Assembly (NCBI GenBank): GCA_965203375.1
Contig: OZ241886.1
Coordinates: 62,001-126,000 of the forward strand
Direction: 5' to 3'
Length of the DNA: 64,000 nt
Source of the DNA: CATQHS01 sp965203375
GTDB lineage: Bacteria; Actinomycetota; Acidimicrobiia; Acidimicrobiales; Aldehydirespiratoraceae
Shown here: piece by piece, positions 1-8,421 of the stretch
How positions within the stretch are numbered: position 1 is the stretch's first letter
Layout: each line of letters begins with the position of its first letter
The notes under the pieces: generated by a model
Told to the model about the DNA's origin: nothing
The model's database searches: none
What the model saw: the letters and a program-made list of their open reading frames with translations, nothing else
Position numbers and translations under genes: made by a program

Positions 1-1010
1 AGCGCACCTACCAGGGCTACCTGGACAAGGTGGAGCACGTGCTGAGCGACGACGACGTCGAAAAGCTGGCCACCATCACCCCCTACGCCACCGGGGCCAC
101 CATCAAAGACATGGTCAACGAGGCCCTGATCACCGCCATCCGGGACGGCCGCCGGGTCATCACCTGGGCCGACATCATCAAGGCCAAGCAGCTCAAGGAG
201 CACGGCCTGGCCGACGACTTCGACTACGTCGAGCACGAGCGCCACGCCCTGGCCATCCACGAGGCCTGCCACGCGGTGGCCCTGCACCGGGTCAGCCGCC
301 ACCGCATGATCGACATAGCCACCATCGAGCGGCGGGGCAACGTGGGCGGGTTCGTGTCCCACATCCCGCCCGAGGACCGCTTCACCCACTGGCGCTCCGA
401 GTACGAGGCCGACCTGGAGGTGTCGCTGGCGTCGCTGGCCGGCGAGCGGCTCTTCTTCGGCGACGACAACTCCTCGGGGGTGGGCGGCGACCTCCGCAAC
501 GCCACCCAGCTCGCGGCCATGATGGCCGGCTACTGGGGCATGGGCGACACCCTGGCCAGCCACGCCGTGCAGCAGCAGTTCGGGATCGGCGGCGGTGGCC
601 GGGGGCGGGGCGGCGACGATGACGACGACCCGGAGCGGGAGCTGCTGCGCACCGGGCTGGGCGACCAGATCGAGCGGCGGATGACCGACCGCTACGACGC
701 GGTGCGGGCGCTGCTGGAGGCGAACCGGCTGGAGGTCTTGGCCGTGGCCCACGCCCTGGAGACCCACCGGACCATCACCGGCGAGGACGTGAGCGCCATC
801 GTCGAGCGGGAGATCGGGCCGTTCCTGGACGGCCGGGGCTACTACACGCCCGAGGCGGTCGAGGCCCTGGAGTCGTACCACCGGGCCGTGCTCGACCGGC
901 GCGGCCAGGGCCGCACCGAACTGCCGCCGCTCCCCGAGATCGAAGGCGTCACCGGCCGACTGGTCGAGACCGTAGTAGCCCCGCCCGCACCGGCGGCCAT
1001 GCCCGCCTGA
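1..1010 (+). CDS. FtsH-like AAA+/M41 zinc peptidase, 5' end missing
   Basis: The frame is open to the left edge, so the start and the AAA+ core lie outside the window. Counting from the GTG at 30, residues 5-60 look like the helical lid of an AAA+ module. HEACH at 77-81 is the HExxH zinc site of M41 peptidases, and GVGGDLRNAT further on supplies the usual third-ligand Asp. A Gly/Asp-rich linker (about 190-205) interrupts the peptidase domain and the tail is Pro/Ala-rich. Family knowledge: FtsH-type enzymes degrade membrane and cytosolic proteins in an ATP-dependent way. No membrane segment is visible in this part, so it may be a soluble variant. The stop codon lies inside a duplicated segment (see 1004-1101). 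Confidence 0.8.
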   Translation, partial: RTYQGYLDKVEHVLSDDDVEKLATITPYATGATIKDMVNEALITAIRDGRRVITWADIIKAKQLKEHGLADDFDYVEHERHALAIHEACHAVALHRVSRHRMIDIATIERRGNVGGFVSHIPPEDRFTHWRSEYEADLEVSLASLAGERLFFGDDNSSGVGGDLRNATQLAAMMAGYWGMGDTLASHAVQQQFGIGGGGRGRGGDDDDDPERELLRTGLGDQIERRMTDRYDAVRALLEANRLEVLAVAHALETHRTITGEDVSAIVEREIGPFLDGRGYYTPEAVEALESYHRAVLDRRGQGRTELPPLPEIEGVTGRLVETVVAPPAPAAMPA

Positions 1011-1101
1011 CAGGAATGACCGCCTGACGAGGTGGACCGGCTCGGCGTGCGGGACCTGTAGGGCGCGGCAACGCTCGCCTGACAGGAATGGCCGCCTGAC
1101 G
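1004..1101. repeat. Duplicated 3' end of the FtsH-like gene
   Basis: A 26-bp segment that includes the stop codon (1004-1029) recurs at 1076-1101 with one mismatch, and a further partial copy follows. The second copy is non-coding. Confidence 0.75.
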
Positions 1102-1189
1102 GAATGACCGCACCTTCGCGGCGGTTGTCACACCCCCTCGAGAGAATAGGAGTTCGTCCCGTCACAACCTATTGAGCGATCGGAACTTC

Positions 1190-1705
1190 ATGAGAACGGC
1201 AATCGACTTCCCCCCTGACCCCGACACCTTGGTCCTCTGCGACATCGAGAACCTGGCCGGCGCGGCCAGCCCCACCGCTCGAGACGTGCGCCAGATCGAC
1301 GCCCTTATCCACCGAGCCTTCGGCGCGGGCCTGTTGGAGGTGCTGGCCTGCGACGCCCACAACGCCGAGGTGGTCTGGTTCAATTGGACCCACGAAGTCC
1401 GACGCCTGGTCGGGCGGGGTCCCGACGGCACCGACCTCGAGCTGATCGGCGTGCTCCGCCACGAAAGGATCGAGCAGCGGTTCCGGCGGGTGATCATCGG
1501 CTCCGGCGACCACATCTTCGCCGAGCCGGCCATGCGGCTGGCCGCAGCCGGAGTCCAAGTGGTGGTGGCCGTGGGCCGGGGCTACTGCTCGGCTCGTCTT
1601 CGCCAGGCGGTCGAAGATGTGGTCCATCTGCCGCTGACCAGCCCGCACCGCCGCCCCGACCAAGCTCCGGCGACCGCGCCCCGACGCGGACGGCCCCGGC
1701 GGTGA
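1190..1705 (+). CDS. NYN-domain (PIN-like) protein
   Basis: A small protein of about 171 residues. Strand 1 with the first acidic position is LVLCDIENLAG near the N-terminus. The middle has an ELIGVLRHE segment and the core ends with IIGSGDHIFAEPA, the GSGD motif that carries the second acidic cluster of NYN/PIN-like RNases. The last 25 residues are basic and Pro-rich. Family knowledge: NYN proteins are usually metal-dependent RNases. The ATG at 1190 was preferred to a TTG at 1172 because neither has a convincing ribosome site and the fold begins soon after the ATG. It is one of three NYN-type genes in this window. Confidence 0.6.
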   Translation: MRTAIDFPPDPDTLVLCDIENLAGAASPTARDVRQIDALIHRAFGAGLLEVLACDAHNAEVVWFNWTHEVRRLVGRGPDGTDLELIGVLRHERIEQRFRRVIIGSGDHIFAEPAMRLAAAGVQVVVAVGRGYCSARLRQAVEDVVHLPLTSPHRRPDQAPATAPRRGRPRR

Positions 1706-1912
1706 GACCCGTGGTCAGTTCAGCCCGATCCCGACCTCCCAGCAGGCAGCCACGGGCCCGGTGAGGCCGCACAGCGGCCGCCCGCGTCAGAGATGGGCGA
1801 GCACGCCTGACCGGGAGCGTTCGCGGCCACGGCGCAACGGTCCCCGCCCGGCGGTTACGATGCCGACGCCGTCTGGTTGATCGCGGCGCGACCCGAAATA
1901 GCGCGATCCGAG

Positions 1913-1941
1913 TTGCCCTTGGTCGCGGTGCCCGGTATAGT
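1913..1941 (+). promoter_or_regulatory. Sigma70-type promoter, TTGCCC-17-TATAGT
   Basis: The -35 TTGCCC is at 1913-1918 and the -10 TATAGT at 1936-1941, with a 17-bp spacer. The predicted start (about 1948) lies directly before two hairpins and the NYN gene at 2025. Confidence 0.6.
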
Positions 1942-1947
1942 GGCGTG

Positions 1948-2006
1948 ATCTGCTCCCTCCCCCATTGGGGAGGCAACGAGGGCCCGAAAGGGCCCTCGTT
2001 CTGTTC
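1948..2006 (+). ncRNA. Leader or small RNA with two hairpins, the second terminator-like
   Basis: Hairpin 1 pairs 1956-1962 with 1967-1973. Hairpin 2 is a perfect 11-bp stem (AACGAGGGCCC at 1975-1985, loop GAAA, partner at 1990-2000) followed by TCTGTTC. A transcript from the promoter at 1913-1941 would be about 58 nt if it ends here. It may be an attenuator of the NYN gene at 2025, whose own ribosome site (AGAAGGG) lies after the hairpin, or a free small RNA. The rest of 1706-2024 shows no gene. Confidence 0.5.
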
Positions 2007-2024
2007 AGAAGGGTATGGTTTGCC

Positions 2025-2843
2025 GTGGACCGGTTCGCCGTGTTCGTTGACGCTGGCTACCTCTACGCGGAGGTTGGCAAGCTTTGTTGCGGGACCAGAG
2101 AACGGAAGTCGATCCACTTAGATGGCTCGGGGGTCAACGATCTCCTAGTGCAACTGGCTGCGAAGGCTTGTGGCCTTCCCTCGCTCCGAACCTACTGGTA
2201 TGACGGAGCCAGGAACGGAATCCCTACTTTGGAGCAGAAACGGATTGCCGCGCTCCCGAACGTGAAACTCCGGCTCGGCCGACTCAATATAAAGAACCAG
2301 CAAAAAGGCGTTGATGCCCTCATCTACCGTGATCTGATGACGCTGGCCCGCGAGCATGCCATCTGCGAAGCCTTCGTTCTCTCAGGGGATGAAGACCTGC
2401 GAGAGGGCGTTCGAACGGCTCAGGACTTAGGAACCAGAGTGACGCTGATCGGCGTCACCACAGGCGACTACACCCGGAATCAGTCTAGAGAACTCGTCGA
2501 TGAGGCAGACGAAGCCATCCTGTTGACCAAGCAGCAGCTAACGGCTTTGGTGAGACCGCTACAGCCTCCGCCGGGTGGTCGCCCCTCCGCCCATGCCGAC
2601 CTCTCGGCTGATGTCTCAGCGACCGCGACCAGATACGCCCAGCAGTGGGTTGAACAGGCGACTGACGAGGAAATCAAGTCATTGCAAGCCAGGCGGCCGA
2701 TAATCCCGAAACCGATGGACGCCAGCCTGCTCGGTTCGATCGAGAACGAGGTCGGCACAAGCCTGCGAGGGCGCGAAGAACTGCGGCGGGTGGCTCGACG
2801 AGCCTTCTGGGAGAAGATCGCGCAAGACCTCCGGGCCCGGTGA
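2025..2843 (+). CDS. NYN-domain protein (LabA/DUF88-like)
   Basis: About 272 residues. The N-terminus VDRFAVFVDAGYLYAE is the first strand of the NYN fold with the catalytic Asp. KKGVD-like KGVDALIYRDL (about residues 92-102) and FVLSGDEDLREGV (about 117-129) give the other acidic positions, so all NYN motifs are present. The C-terminal 120 residues carry no motif I recognise. GTG at 2025 was chosen because AGAAGGG lies 11 nt upstream and the fold begins at once; a longer frame from 1965 would run through the terminator-like hairpin. Codon use is less G+C-biased than in its neighbours, which hints at acquisition. A metal-dependent RNase is the family expectation; the target is unknown. Confidence 0.72.
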   Translation: MDRFAVFVDAGYLYAEVGKLCCGTRERKSIHLDGSGVNDLLVQLAAKACGLPSLRTYWYDGARNGIPTLEQKRIAALPNVKLRLGRLNIKNQQKGVDALIYRDLMTLAREHAICEAFVLSGDEDLREGVRTAQDLGTRVTLIGVTTGDYTRNQSRELVDEADEAILLTKQQLTALVRPLQPPPGGRPSAHADLSADVSATATRYAQQWVEQATDEEIKSLQARRPIIPKPMDASLLGSIENEVGTSLRGREELRRVARRAFWEKIAQDLRAR

Positions 2844-2858
2844 GCTGACGGTTGGCGA

Positions 2859-3044
2859 CCGCAGGTCAGTTGACGACCCGGTCCCGGCCTGCGCCGACGG
2901 CGGCTGAACCGGCGCAGTCTGACCGGGGCTGGGCCCCGCAGGTCAGTTGACGGCTCGGGCTCGGCCTGCGCCGCCAGCGGCTGGGACTGGCGCAGTCTGA
3001 AGGCTTGGCGGCCGCAGGTCAGTTGACGGCTCGGTCTCGGCCTT
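2859..3044. repeat. 77-bp tandem repeats copied from the acyl-CoA ligase 3' end
   Basis: A core starting CCGCAGGTCAGTTGACG begins at 2859, 2936 and 3013, a constant 77-bp period. The copy at 3013 contains the last codons and stop of the minus-strand ligase gene. The other two are decayed copies in the intergenic space. Confidence 0.85.
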
Positions 3045-4587
3045 CCCAGTAGGGCTTGCGCAGCTCGCGCTTTAGCACCTTCATGGCTCCTGACAGGGGC
3101 AGGGGCTCGGTCCGCAGCTCCACCGACTTGGGAACCTTGTAGCCGGCGATGAGGGACCGGGCGTGCTCGATCAGCTCGTCCTCGGTCGCTTCGGCCCCTC
3201 CCCGCAGCATCACGATGGCGTGGACCTGCTCGCCCCAGACGTCGTGGGGGATGCCGATCACGGCCGCCTGCTCCACCGCCGGGTGCTTGGACAGAGCCTG
3301 CTCCACCTCGGCCGAGTACACGTTCTCCCCGCCGGTGACGATCATGTCCTTCACCCGGTCGACCAGGAACAGGTAGCCGCCGTCGTCGAGGTAGCCGGCG
3401 TCGCCGGTGCGGTACCAGCCGTCGCGGAAGGCCTCGGCGGTGGCCTCGGGCTTGTTCCAGTACTCGCGCATGAAGTTGCCGGCCCGGGCCCAGATCTCCC
3501 CCACCGTCCCCCGGGGCACCTCGCGGCCGTCGGGGTCGCGGATCGACAGCGACACCCCGGCCACGGCCCGGCCGGCCGACTGCAGCCGGGGGCCGCCCAG
3601 GCGGTGGTCCCGGCCGCTGAGGAAGGTCAGCAGCGACGAGGCCTCGGTCATCCCGTAGCCCTGGGTGACGTCGAGGTCGGGGTACAGGCCCAGCAGCCGG
3701 TCGAGCAGGGCCGCGGGCATGGGCGAGGCGCCGTAGGTCAGCCGCTTGAGGGAGGCCAGGCGCTCGGGGGCGAAGTCGGGGTGGCCCAGCATCATGGCGA
3801 TCATGGTCGGCACCATCAGGGTCTGGGTCACGCTGTGGCGCTCGATCAGGTCGATGACCGGGCCGGGGTCGAACAGCGGGATCGACACCGACAGCCCGCC
3901 CGAGGACGGGATGCCCAGCACACCGGCCATGGAGGCGGCGTGGAACATCGGGGTCTGGTGGAGGTAGACGGACTCCTGCTCCAGGGGGACGACCATGGCC
4001 ACGTGGTAGAGGTTCAGCATCTCGGCCCGGCTGTCGACCAGCACCCCCTTGGGCAGGCCGGTGGTGCCGCCGGTGTACATCAGCACCACCGGGTCGGACT
4101 CCTCGGGCTCGTCGGGCGCCACCGGGTCGGCCGCGGCCAGCATGTCCTCGTAGCTCACGTCGTGGGGCACGTCGCCGCCGCCGATCAGCACCATGTGGCG
4201 GATGGGGCTGGGCTCGGGCGAGGAGGCCATGGCGTTGGCGAAGTGCTGGGCGAAGAAGGCGTCGACGAACACCACCTCGGTGCCGGAGTCGCGCACGATG
4301 TAGTCCAGCTCGGGGCCGGCCAGGCGCAGGTTCAGCGGGTTGATGACCCCGGCCCCCAGGAAGGCGGCGTGGTACAGCTCCAAGAACTGGTGGCTGTTGG
4401 TGGCCATGACCGCGAACCGGTCGCCGGGCCGCACGCCCAGCTCTTGGCGCAGGGCCTGGCACAGGCGGAACACCCGGTCGCCGTGCTCGGCGAAGGTGCC
4501 CCGGTGGTCGCCGTCGATGACGAAGGTCCGGTCGGCGTGGTTCTCGACGGCCGGCAGCAGCATGCGGTGGTAGACGAGTTCTTTCAT
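3019..4587 (-). CDS. Acyl-CoA synthetase (AMP-forming, class I adenylate-forming enzyme)
   Basis: A 522-residue protein of normal length for fatty-acyl-CoA ligases. In order it shows YTGGTTGLPKG (P-loop, A3), QGYGMTEASS (A5), WYRTGDAGYLD (A7), and GAMKVLKRELR with the catalytic-lysine region at the C-terminus. Family knowledge: it activates a carboxylic acid to acyl-AMP and then acyl-CoA; chain length cannot be told. ATG at 4587 was chosen because a TAACCT box lies 7 nt upstream (leaderless) and the conserved N-terminus begins there. A longer upstream frame to 4872 overlaps yaaA and has no family signal. The 3' end is repeated downstream (2859-3044). Confidence 0.9.
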   Translation of the reverse strand: MKELVYHRMLLPAVENHADRTFVIDGDHRGTFAEHGDRVFRLCQALRQELGVRPGDRFAVMATNSHQFLELYHAAFLGAGVINPLNLRLAGPELDYIVRDSGTEVVFVDAFFAQHFANAMASSPEPSPIRHMVLIGGGDVPHDVSYEDMLAAADPVAPDEPEESDPVVLMYTGGTTGLPKGVLVDSRAEMLNLYHVAMVVPLEQESVYLHQTPMFHAASMAGVLGIPSSGGLSVSIPLFDPGPVIDLIERHSVTQTLMVPTMIAMMLGHPDFAPERLASLKRLTYGASPMPAALLDRLLGLYPDLDVTQGYGMTEASSLLTFLSGRDHRLGGPRLQSAGRAVAGVSLSIRDPDGREVPRGTVGEIWARAGNFMREYWNKPEATAEAFRDGWYRTGDAGYLDDGGYLFLVDRVKDMIVTGGENVYSAEVEQALSKHPAVEQAAVIGIPHDVWGEQVHAIVMLRGGAEATEDELIEHARSLIAGYKVPKSVELRTEPLPLSGAMKVLKRELRKPYWEGRDRAVN

Positions 4588-4594
4588 GGCCCGC

Positions 4595-4600
4595 AGGTTA
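4595..4600 (-). promoter_or_regulatory. -10 box TAACCT, leaderless start
   Basis: Read on the minus strand, TAACCT is followed by 7 nt and then the ATG at 4587. Confidence 0.55.
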
Positions 4601-4751
4601 CGCCCACCCGGTGTGAGCTGCCGCCGGTGGAGGCGGTCCGGCCCGTCGGCGGCCCCGGGACCGACCGTCCGTCGGGCCGTCGGCCATCGGCATAGCCGAG
4701 CAGATCGACCCCGCCGACCGGCCCGACCGACCGCTCCCTGCTTAGCCGCCT

Positions 4752-5531
4752 TCAGTGGTGGCGGACAAAGACGGGCTCGTCGGGGCGGGACCGGTCGGGG
4801 TCGTAGGCGTAGCCCAGGCCGGTGAAGTCCTGCAAGCCCCGGATCGACTTCAGTCGGCTGCGGATGATCCACCCGGCGGCGGCCCCCCGGGCCCGCTTGG
4901 CGAAGAAGGCGATCGTCTTGGGCTCGGCGCCGTCGCGGCTGTCGAGGAACTTGGGCGTGACCAGCCGCCCGTTGAGGCGGTCGGGGTTGACCGAGCGGAA
5001 GTACTCGTTGGAGGCCAGGTTGACGACGGCGTCCGGGCCGGGGCTGTCGGCCAGGTCGGCGTTGAGCACCTCGGTGATGCGGTCGCCCCAGAACTGGTAC
5101 AGGTCCCGGCCCCGGTCGGTGGCCAGGGTGGAGCCCATCTCCAGCCGGTAGGGCTGCATCAGGTCGAGCGGGCGCAGCACCCCGTACAGGCCCGACAGGA
5201 TGCGCAGCACCTTCTGGGCGTGGGTGTAGTCGCGCTCGGTGAAGGTGTTGGGCGCGTCCATGCCCATGTAGACGTCGCCGCTGAAGGCCAGCAGCGCGGG
5301 CCGGGCCGTGTTCGGCGTGAACGGCGCCTCCCAGTCCTGGAAGCGCTCGAAGTTCAGCTCGCCCAGCTCGGGGGAGATGCCCATCATGGCGCTGATCTCC
5401 TCGGGCGACTTGGCCGCCATGACCTCGGCCAGCGACTCGGCCTCGTTCAGCAGGCGGGGCTGGGAGTGCTTGCGGGTGGGCAGGGCCGAGGAGTAGTCGA
5501 GCGACTTGGCCGGAGAGACGACGACCAGCAC
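4752..5531 (-). CDS. yaaA: Peroxide-stress protein YaaA (UPF0246/DUF328)
   Basis: A 259-residue protein, the usual length of the YaaA family. It starts with the diagnostic VLVVVSPAKSLDYSS and continues with LLAFSGDVYMGMDA and LSGLYGVLRPLDLMQPYRLEM, all family hallmarks. Family knowledge: YaaA limits free iron and oxidative DNA damage under peroxide stress and has a DNA-binding fold. GTG at 5531 was chosen because the conserved N-terminus starts there and a TATAAC box is 6 nt upstream. The much longer upstream frame (to 5687) reads through palindromic repeats and is not credible. Confidence 0.9.
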   Translation of the reverse strand: MLVVVSPAKSLDYSSALPTRKHSQPRLLNEAESLAEVMAAKSPEEISAMMGISPELGELNFERFQDWEAPFTPNTARPALLAFSGDVYMGMDAPNTFTERDYTHAQKVLRILSGLYGVLRPLDLMQPYRLEMGSTLATDRGRDLYQFWGDRITEVLNADLADSPGPDAVVNLASNEYFRSVNPDRLNGRLVTPKFLDSRDGAEPKTIAFFAKRARGAAAGWIIRSRLKSIRGLQDFTGLGYAYDPDRSRPDEPVFVRHH

Positions 5532-5537
5532 GCCCCC

Positions 5538-5543
5538 GTTATA
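5538..5543 (-). promoter_or_regulatory. -10 box TATAAC, leaderless start of yaaA
   Basis: On the minus strand TATAAC is followed by 6 nt and then the GTG at 5531. Confidence 0.55.
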
Positions 5544-5613
5544 GCGCCCCCCTCCCCCGGTTTCCCTCCCCGACCCCTTCGGCTCCCCGGGTCCCTCGGG
5601 TTTCTCCCTCGGG

Positions 5614-5785
5614 TTTTCTGAGCAAAAACCGTCGCTATACCGCAACGATCTGCTCAGAAAAGCCGGTCTCTCGGGTTTTCTGAGCAAAAATGGTCGCTAT
5701 ACGCCAACTTTCTGCTCAGAAAAGCCGGGCGCTCGGGTTTTCTGAGCAAAAATCGTCGCTATACCGCAACGATCTGCTCAGAAAA
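5614..5785. repeat. Three tandem copies of a 48-bp palindromic repeat, 62-bp period
   Basis: Copies at 5614-5661, 5676-5723 and 5738-5785. Each has 11-bp arms TTTTCTGAGCA and TGCTCAGAAAA around a 26-bp centre that contains TCGCTATAC. Single copies with the same 48-bp length occur at 8319-8366 and 44911-44958. They are A+T-richer than the surroundings. The array fills the gap between the yaaA start and the alaC 3' end. Confidence 0.9.
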
Positions 5786-5808
5786 CGCGAGAGCGGAAGG
5801 CGGACGGG

Positions 5809-6984
5809 TCAGGACAGGGCGGGCAGGGCTCGGCGGAGGCTGCGGACGGCCTGCTGGATGCGCTGCTCGTTCTCGATGAGGGCGAAGCGCACATGGCCCT
5901 CGCCGCCGGAGCCGAACCCGACGCCGGGCGACACCGCCACCTGGGCCTCGGTGACCAGGCGGGAGGCGAACTCGATGGAGCCCAGCCCGGCGTAGGGCTC
6001 CGGTATCGGCGCCCACACGAACATGGTGCCCCGGGGCCTCTCCACCTCCCAGCCGATCCGGTTCAGGCCGTCGCACAGGGCGTTGCGGCGGGCCTCGTAG
6101 ACGGCGGCGGCCTCAGCCGGGTAGTCGGGCAGGTCCCGCAGGGTGACCGTGGCCGCGATCTGGATGGGCTGGAAGCTCCCGTAGTCGAGGTAGCTCTTCA
6201 GCTTGGCCAGGGCCGCCACCACGTCGGCTTGGCCCAGCATGAACGCCACCCGCCAGCCCGCCATCGAGAACGACTTGGTCATCGAATAGAGCTCGACCGC
6301 GCACTCCCGGGCTCCCTCGGCCTGCAGGATCGACGGGGGCCGGTAGCCGTTGAAGCCGAGGTCGGCGTAGGCGTTGTCGTGAACGATGAGCAGGTCCCGG
6401 CCGCGGGCGAAGTCCACCACCTTCTGCATGAAGGCGAGGTCGACGCAGGCGGTGGTGGGGTTGTGGGGGAACGACATGACCGCCACCCGGGGCTTGGGCC
6501 AGCACTGCTGCCAGGCGGCGTGCAGCCGGTCGAAGAACTCCTCGCCCGCGCCCAGGGGAACCTCGCGGATGTCGGCGCCGGCGAACAGCGGCCCGTAAAT
6601 GTGGATCGGGTAGCTCGGCGCCGGCACCAGGCAGGTGTCGCCGGGCTGAAGCAGCACCCACATGAGGTGGCTGAACCCCTCCTTGGCCCCGATGGTGTTG
6701 ATCACCTCGGTGTCGGGGTCGAGCTCCACGCCGAACCGGCGCCGGTAAAGGTCGGCCATCGCCTCGCGCAGCCGGGGCAGGCCCCGGCTGGAGGAGTAGC
6801 GATGGTTGCGGGGGTTGCGGACCGCCTCGGCCAGCTTGTCCACCGCCGCATCGGGCGAGGGCAGGTCCGGGTTGCCGAAGCCCAAGTCGATGATGTCGGT
6901 TCCGGCCCGGCGGGCCTCGATCTTCAGGTCGTTGATGATGGTGAAGACGTAGGGGGGCAGGCCCTTGATGCGCCGGAACTCCAT
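5809..6984 (-). CDS. alaC: Glutamate-pyruvate aminotransferase AlaC
   Basis: A 391-residue fold-type I PLP aminotransferase. The order of motifs matches AlaC/YfdZ: IKGLPPYVF at the N-terminus, DIIDLGFGNPDLPSP, YSSSRGLPRLREAM, PAPSYPIHIYG, SFPHNPTT, HDNAYADLGF, and SMTKSFSMAGWR with the Schiff-base lysine. The ending SPGVGFGSGGEGHVRFALIE also fits. It should interconvert pyruvate and glutamate with alanine and 2-oxoglutarate. A related diaminopimelate aminotransferase is the main alternative. A TACCCT box 7 nt before the ATG suggests a leaderless mRNA. Confidence 0.85.
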   Translation of the reverse strand: MEFRRIKGLPPYVFTIINDLKIEARRAGTDIIDLGFGNPDLPSPDAAVDKLAEAVRNPRNHRYSSSRGLPRLREAMADLYRRRFGVELDPDTEVINTIGAKEGFSHLMWVLLQPGDTCLVPAPSYPIHIYGPLFAGADIREVPLGAGEEFFDRLHAAWQQCWPKPRVAVMSFPHNPTTACVDLAFMQKVVDFARGRDLLIVHDNAYADLGFNGYRPPSILQAEGARECAVELYSMTKSFSMAGWRVAFMLGQADVVAALAKLKSYLDYGSFQPIQIAATVTLRDLPDYPAEAAAVYEARRNALCDGLNRIGWEVERPRGTMFVWAPIPEPYAGLGSIEFASRLVTEAQVAVSPGVGFGSGGEGHVRFALIENEQRIQQAVRSLRRALPALS

Positions 6985-6991
6985 GGGCGCG

Positions 6992-6997
6992 AGGGTA
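6992..6997 (-). promoter_or_regulatory. -10 box TACCCT, leaderless start of alaC
   Basis: On the minus strand TACCCT, then 7 nt, then the ATG at 6984. Confidence 0.55.
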
Positions 6998-7050
6998 GGC
7001 GCTTCAGTTCCCCGCCCTCAGCACCCTTCCTTCGGGCCTCCGGCGGCCCG

Positions 7051-7854
7051 CTAGTACCTCTCCTCCACGAAGGTCTGGTCTGACAGCGGGGGCCGGACGT
7101 AGCCGGTGGCGGACTGGGGCTCGGGCAGTTCGACCTCCTCCCAGGGCATGTGCTCGTAGGGGATCTGGCCCAGCAGATGGGCGATGCAGTTCAGCCGGGC
7201 CGCCTTCTTGTCGTCGGCGCCGACGACGTACCACGGCGCCTGCTTGATGTCGGTGTGGGCGAACAGGGTGTCCTTGGCCTTGGAGAAGTCCACCCAGCGG
7301 GTCCGGGCCTGCAGGTCCATGGGCGACAGCTTCCAGCGCCTCACCGGGTCGGTGATCCGGTTGCGGAACCGGCGCTCCTGCTCGGAGTCGCTGATCGAGA
7401 ACCAGTACTTGATCAGGATGATCCCCGACCGCACCAGCATCCGCTCGAACTCGGGGCAGGACCGCAGGAACTCCCGGTACTCGTCCTCGGTGCAGAACCC
7501 CATGACCGGCTCGACCAGCCCCCGGTTGTACCAGCTCCGGTCGAACAGGACCATCTCGCCCGCGGCGGGGAGCTCGGCCACGTAGCGCTGGAACCACCAC
7601 TGGGTCTTCTCCCGGTCGCTGGGGGTTCCCAGGGCGACCACCCGGGCCACCCGGGGGTTCAGCCGCTCGGTGATCCGCTTGATGACCCCGCCCTTGCCGG
7701 CGGCGTCGCGGCCCTCGAAGATGACCACCACCTTCAGGCCCCGATGGCGGATCCAGCGCTGGAGCCGGACCAGCTCTTCTTGGAGGCGGGCCAGCTCCTT
7801 CTCATAGGCCTTGCGGTTCAGCTTCGGTCTCGGGCTCTCCGGCTTTGCGCTCAC
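7051..7854 (-). CDS. ppk2: Polyphosphate kinase 2 family protein
   Basis: A 267-residue single-domain PPK2. The Walker A motif is FEGRDAAGKGG (about residues 42-52), Walker B and lid are LFDRSWYNRG, and the core ends near YEHMPWEEVELP. Family knowledge: it transfers phosphate between polyphosphate and nucleoside di- or monophosphates in the cytosol. GTG at 7854 (VSAKPES) was chosen because a TAGGAT box sits 7 nt upstream. The 430-residue upstream frame would add a Pro/Arg-rich stretch encoded by the minisatellite and is rejected. Confidence 0.9.
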   Translation of the reverse strand: MSAKPESPRPKLNRKAYEKELARLQEELVRLQRWIRHRGLKVVVIFEGRDAAGKGGVIKRITERLNPRVARVVALGTPSDREKTQWWFQRYVAELPAAGEMVLFDRSWYNRGLVEPVMGFCTEDEYREFLRSCPEFERMLVRSGIILIKYWFSISDSEQERRFRNRITDPVRRWKLSPMDLQARTRWVDFSKAKDTLFAHTDIKQAPWYVVGADDKKAARLNCIAHLLGQIPYEHMPWEEVELPEPQSATGYVRPPLSDQTFVEERY

Positions 7855-7861
7855 CCCGCCG

Positions 7862-7867
7862 ATCCTA
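7862..7867 (-). promoter_or_regulatory. -10 box TAGGAT, leaderless start of ppk2
   Basis: On the minus strand TAGGAT, then 7 nt, then the GTG at 7854. Confidence 0.5.
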
Positions 7868-7900
7868 ACGAGAGCCCCGCGGGCTACCTCAAGCCCACAC

Positions 7901-8278
7901 ACGGCGGGTCGGCGGGACGGCGGGGACGGGCAGGGACGGCGGGGACGGCGGACGGCGGGGACGGCGGACGGCGGGGACGGCGGGGGGACCGGCGGACGGC
8001 GGGGACGGCGGGGGGACCGGCGGACGGCGGGGACGGCGGGGACGGGCAGGGACGGCGGGGACGGCGGACGGCGGGGACGGCGGACGGCGGGGACGGCGGA
8101 CGGCGGGGACGGCGGACGGCGGGGACGGCGGACGGCGGGGACGGCGGACGGCGGGGACGGCGGGGGGACCGGCGGACGGCGGGGACGGCGGGGACGGCGG
8201 GGGGACCGGCGGACGGCGGGGACGGCGGGGACGGCGGGGGGACCGGCGGACGGCGGGGACGGCGGGACGGCGGGACGC
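7901..8278. repeat. G+C-rich minisatellite built on GGGGACGGCGGACGGC
   Basis: About 375 bp of short units (GGGGACGGC, GGACGGC, GGGGGGACCGGC) repeated dozens of times in the divergent gap between ppk2 and dcd. There are higher-order blocks, for example the GGACGGCGGGGACGGC run at 8060-8160 and a GGGGGGACCGGC-spaced block at 8160-8260. All six frames are open and translate to simple Gly/Arg/Thr or Pro/Arg/Val strings, so long frames here are artefacts. No gene was seen in 7855-8509. Confidence 0.95.
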
Positions 8279-8318
8279 TGCCCGGTCACCCTCGCCCGCC
8301 CGCCTCCCCGATCAGCGT

Positions 8319-8366
8319 TTTTCTGAGCAACCGTTTGCGGCATACCTACATCGGATGCTCAGAAAA
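8319..8366. repeat. 48-bp palindromic repeat, single copy
   Basis: Arms TTTTCTGAGCA (8319-8329) and TGCTCAGAAAA (8356-8366) match the 5614-5785 family exactly. The 26-bp centre keeps its length but has diverged. Confidence 0.85.
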
Positions 8367-8421
8367 CCAGAGGGATGTAGGGTCGGCGCGATGGCGAAGC
8401 GCCTACTTGACCGCGCCCGGA

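Noticed and set aside
1948..2006. 6C RNA
   Set aside because: The known actinobacterial 6C motif has two stem-loops with runs of at least six C in the loops; here the C-runs are in stems and the second loop is GAAA.
2480..4462. 660-codon minus-strand frame overlapping the acyl-CoA ligase
   Set aside because: It is an alternate frame of the ligase with Arg/Pro/Gly-rich translation and runs antisense into the NYN gene; the ligase frame carries all family motifs.
5614..5785. Short CRISPR-like array
   Set aside because: The 14-bp gaps between the 48-bp units are themselves near-identical, and the units are palindromes also found singly elsewhere.
7901..8278. CRISPR array
   Set aside because: Units are 7-16 bp, with no unique spacers and no cas genes; it is a minisatellite.
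7051..8343. 430-residue version of the PPK2 protein with a Pro-rich N-terminus
   Set aside because: The extension is encoded by the minisatellite; a leaderless start with the family N-terminus is at 7854.
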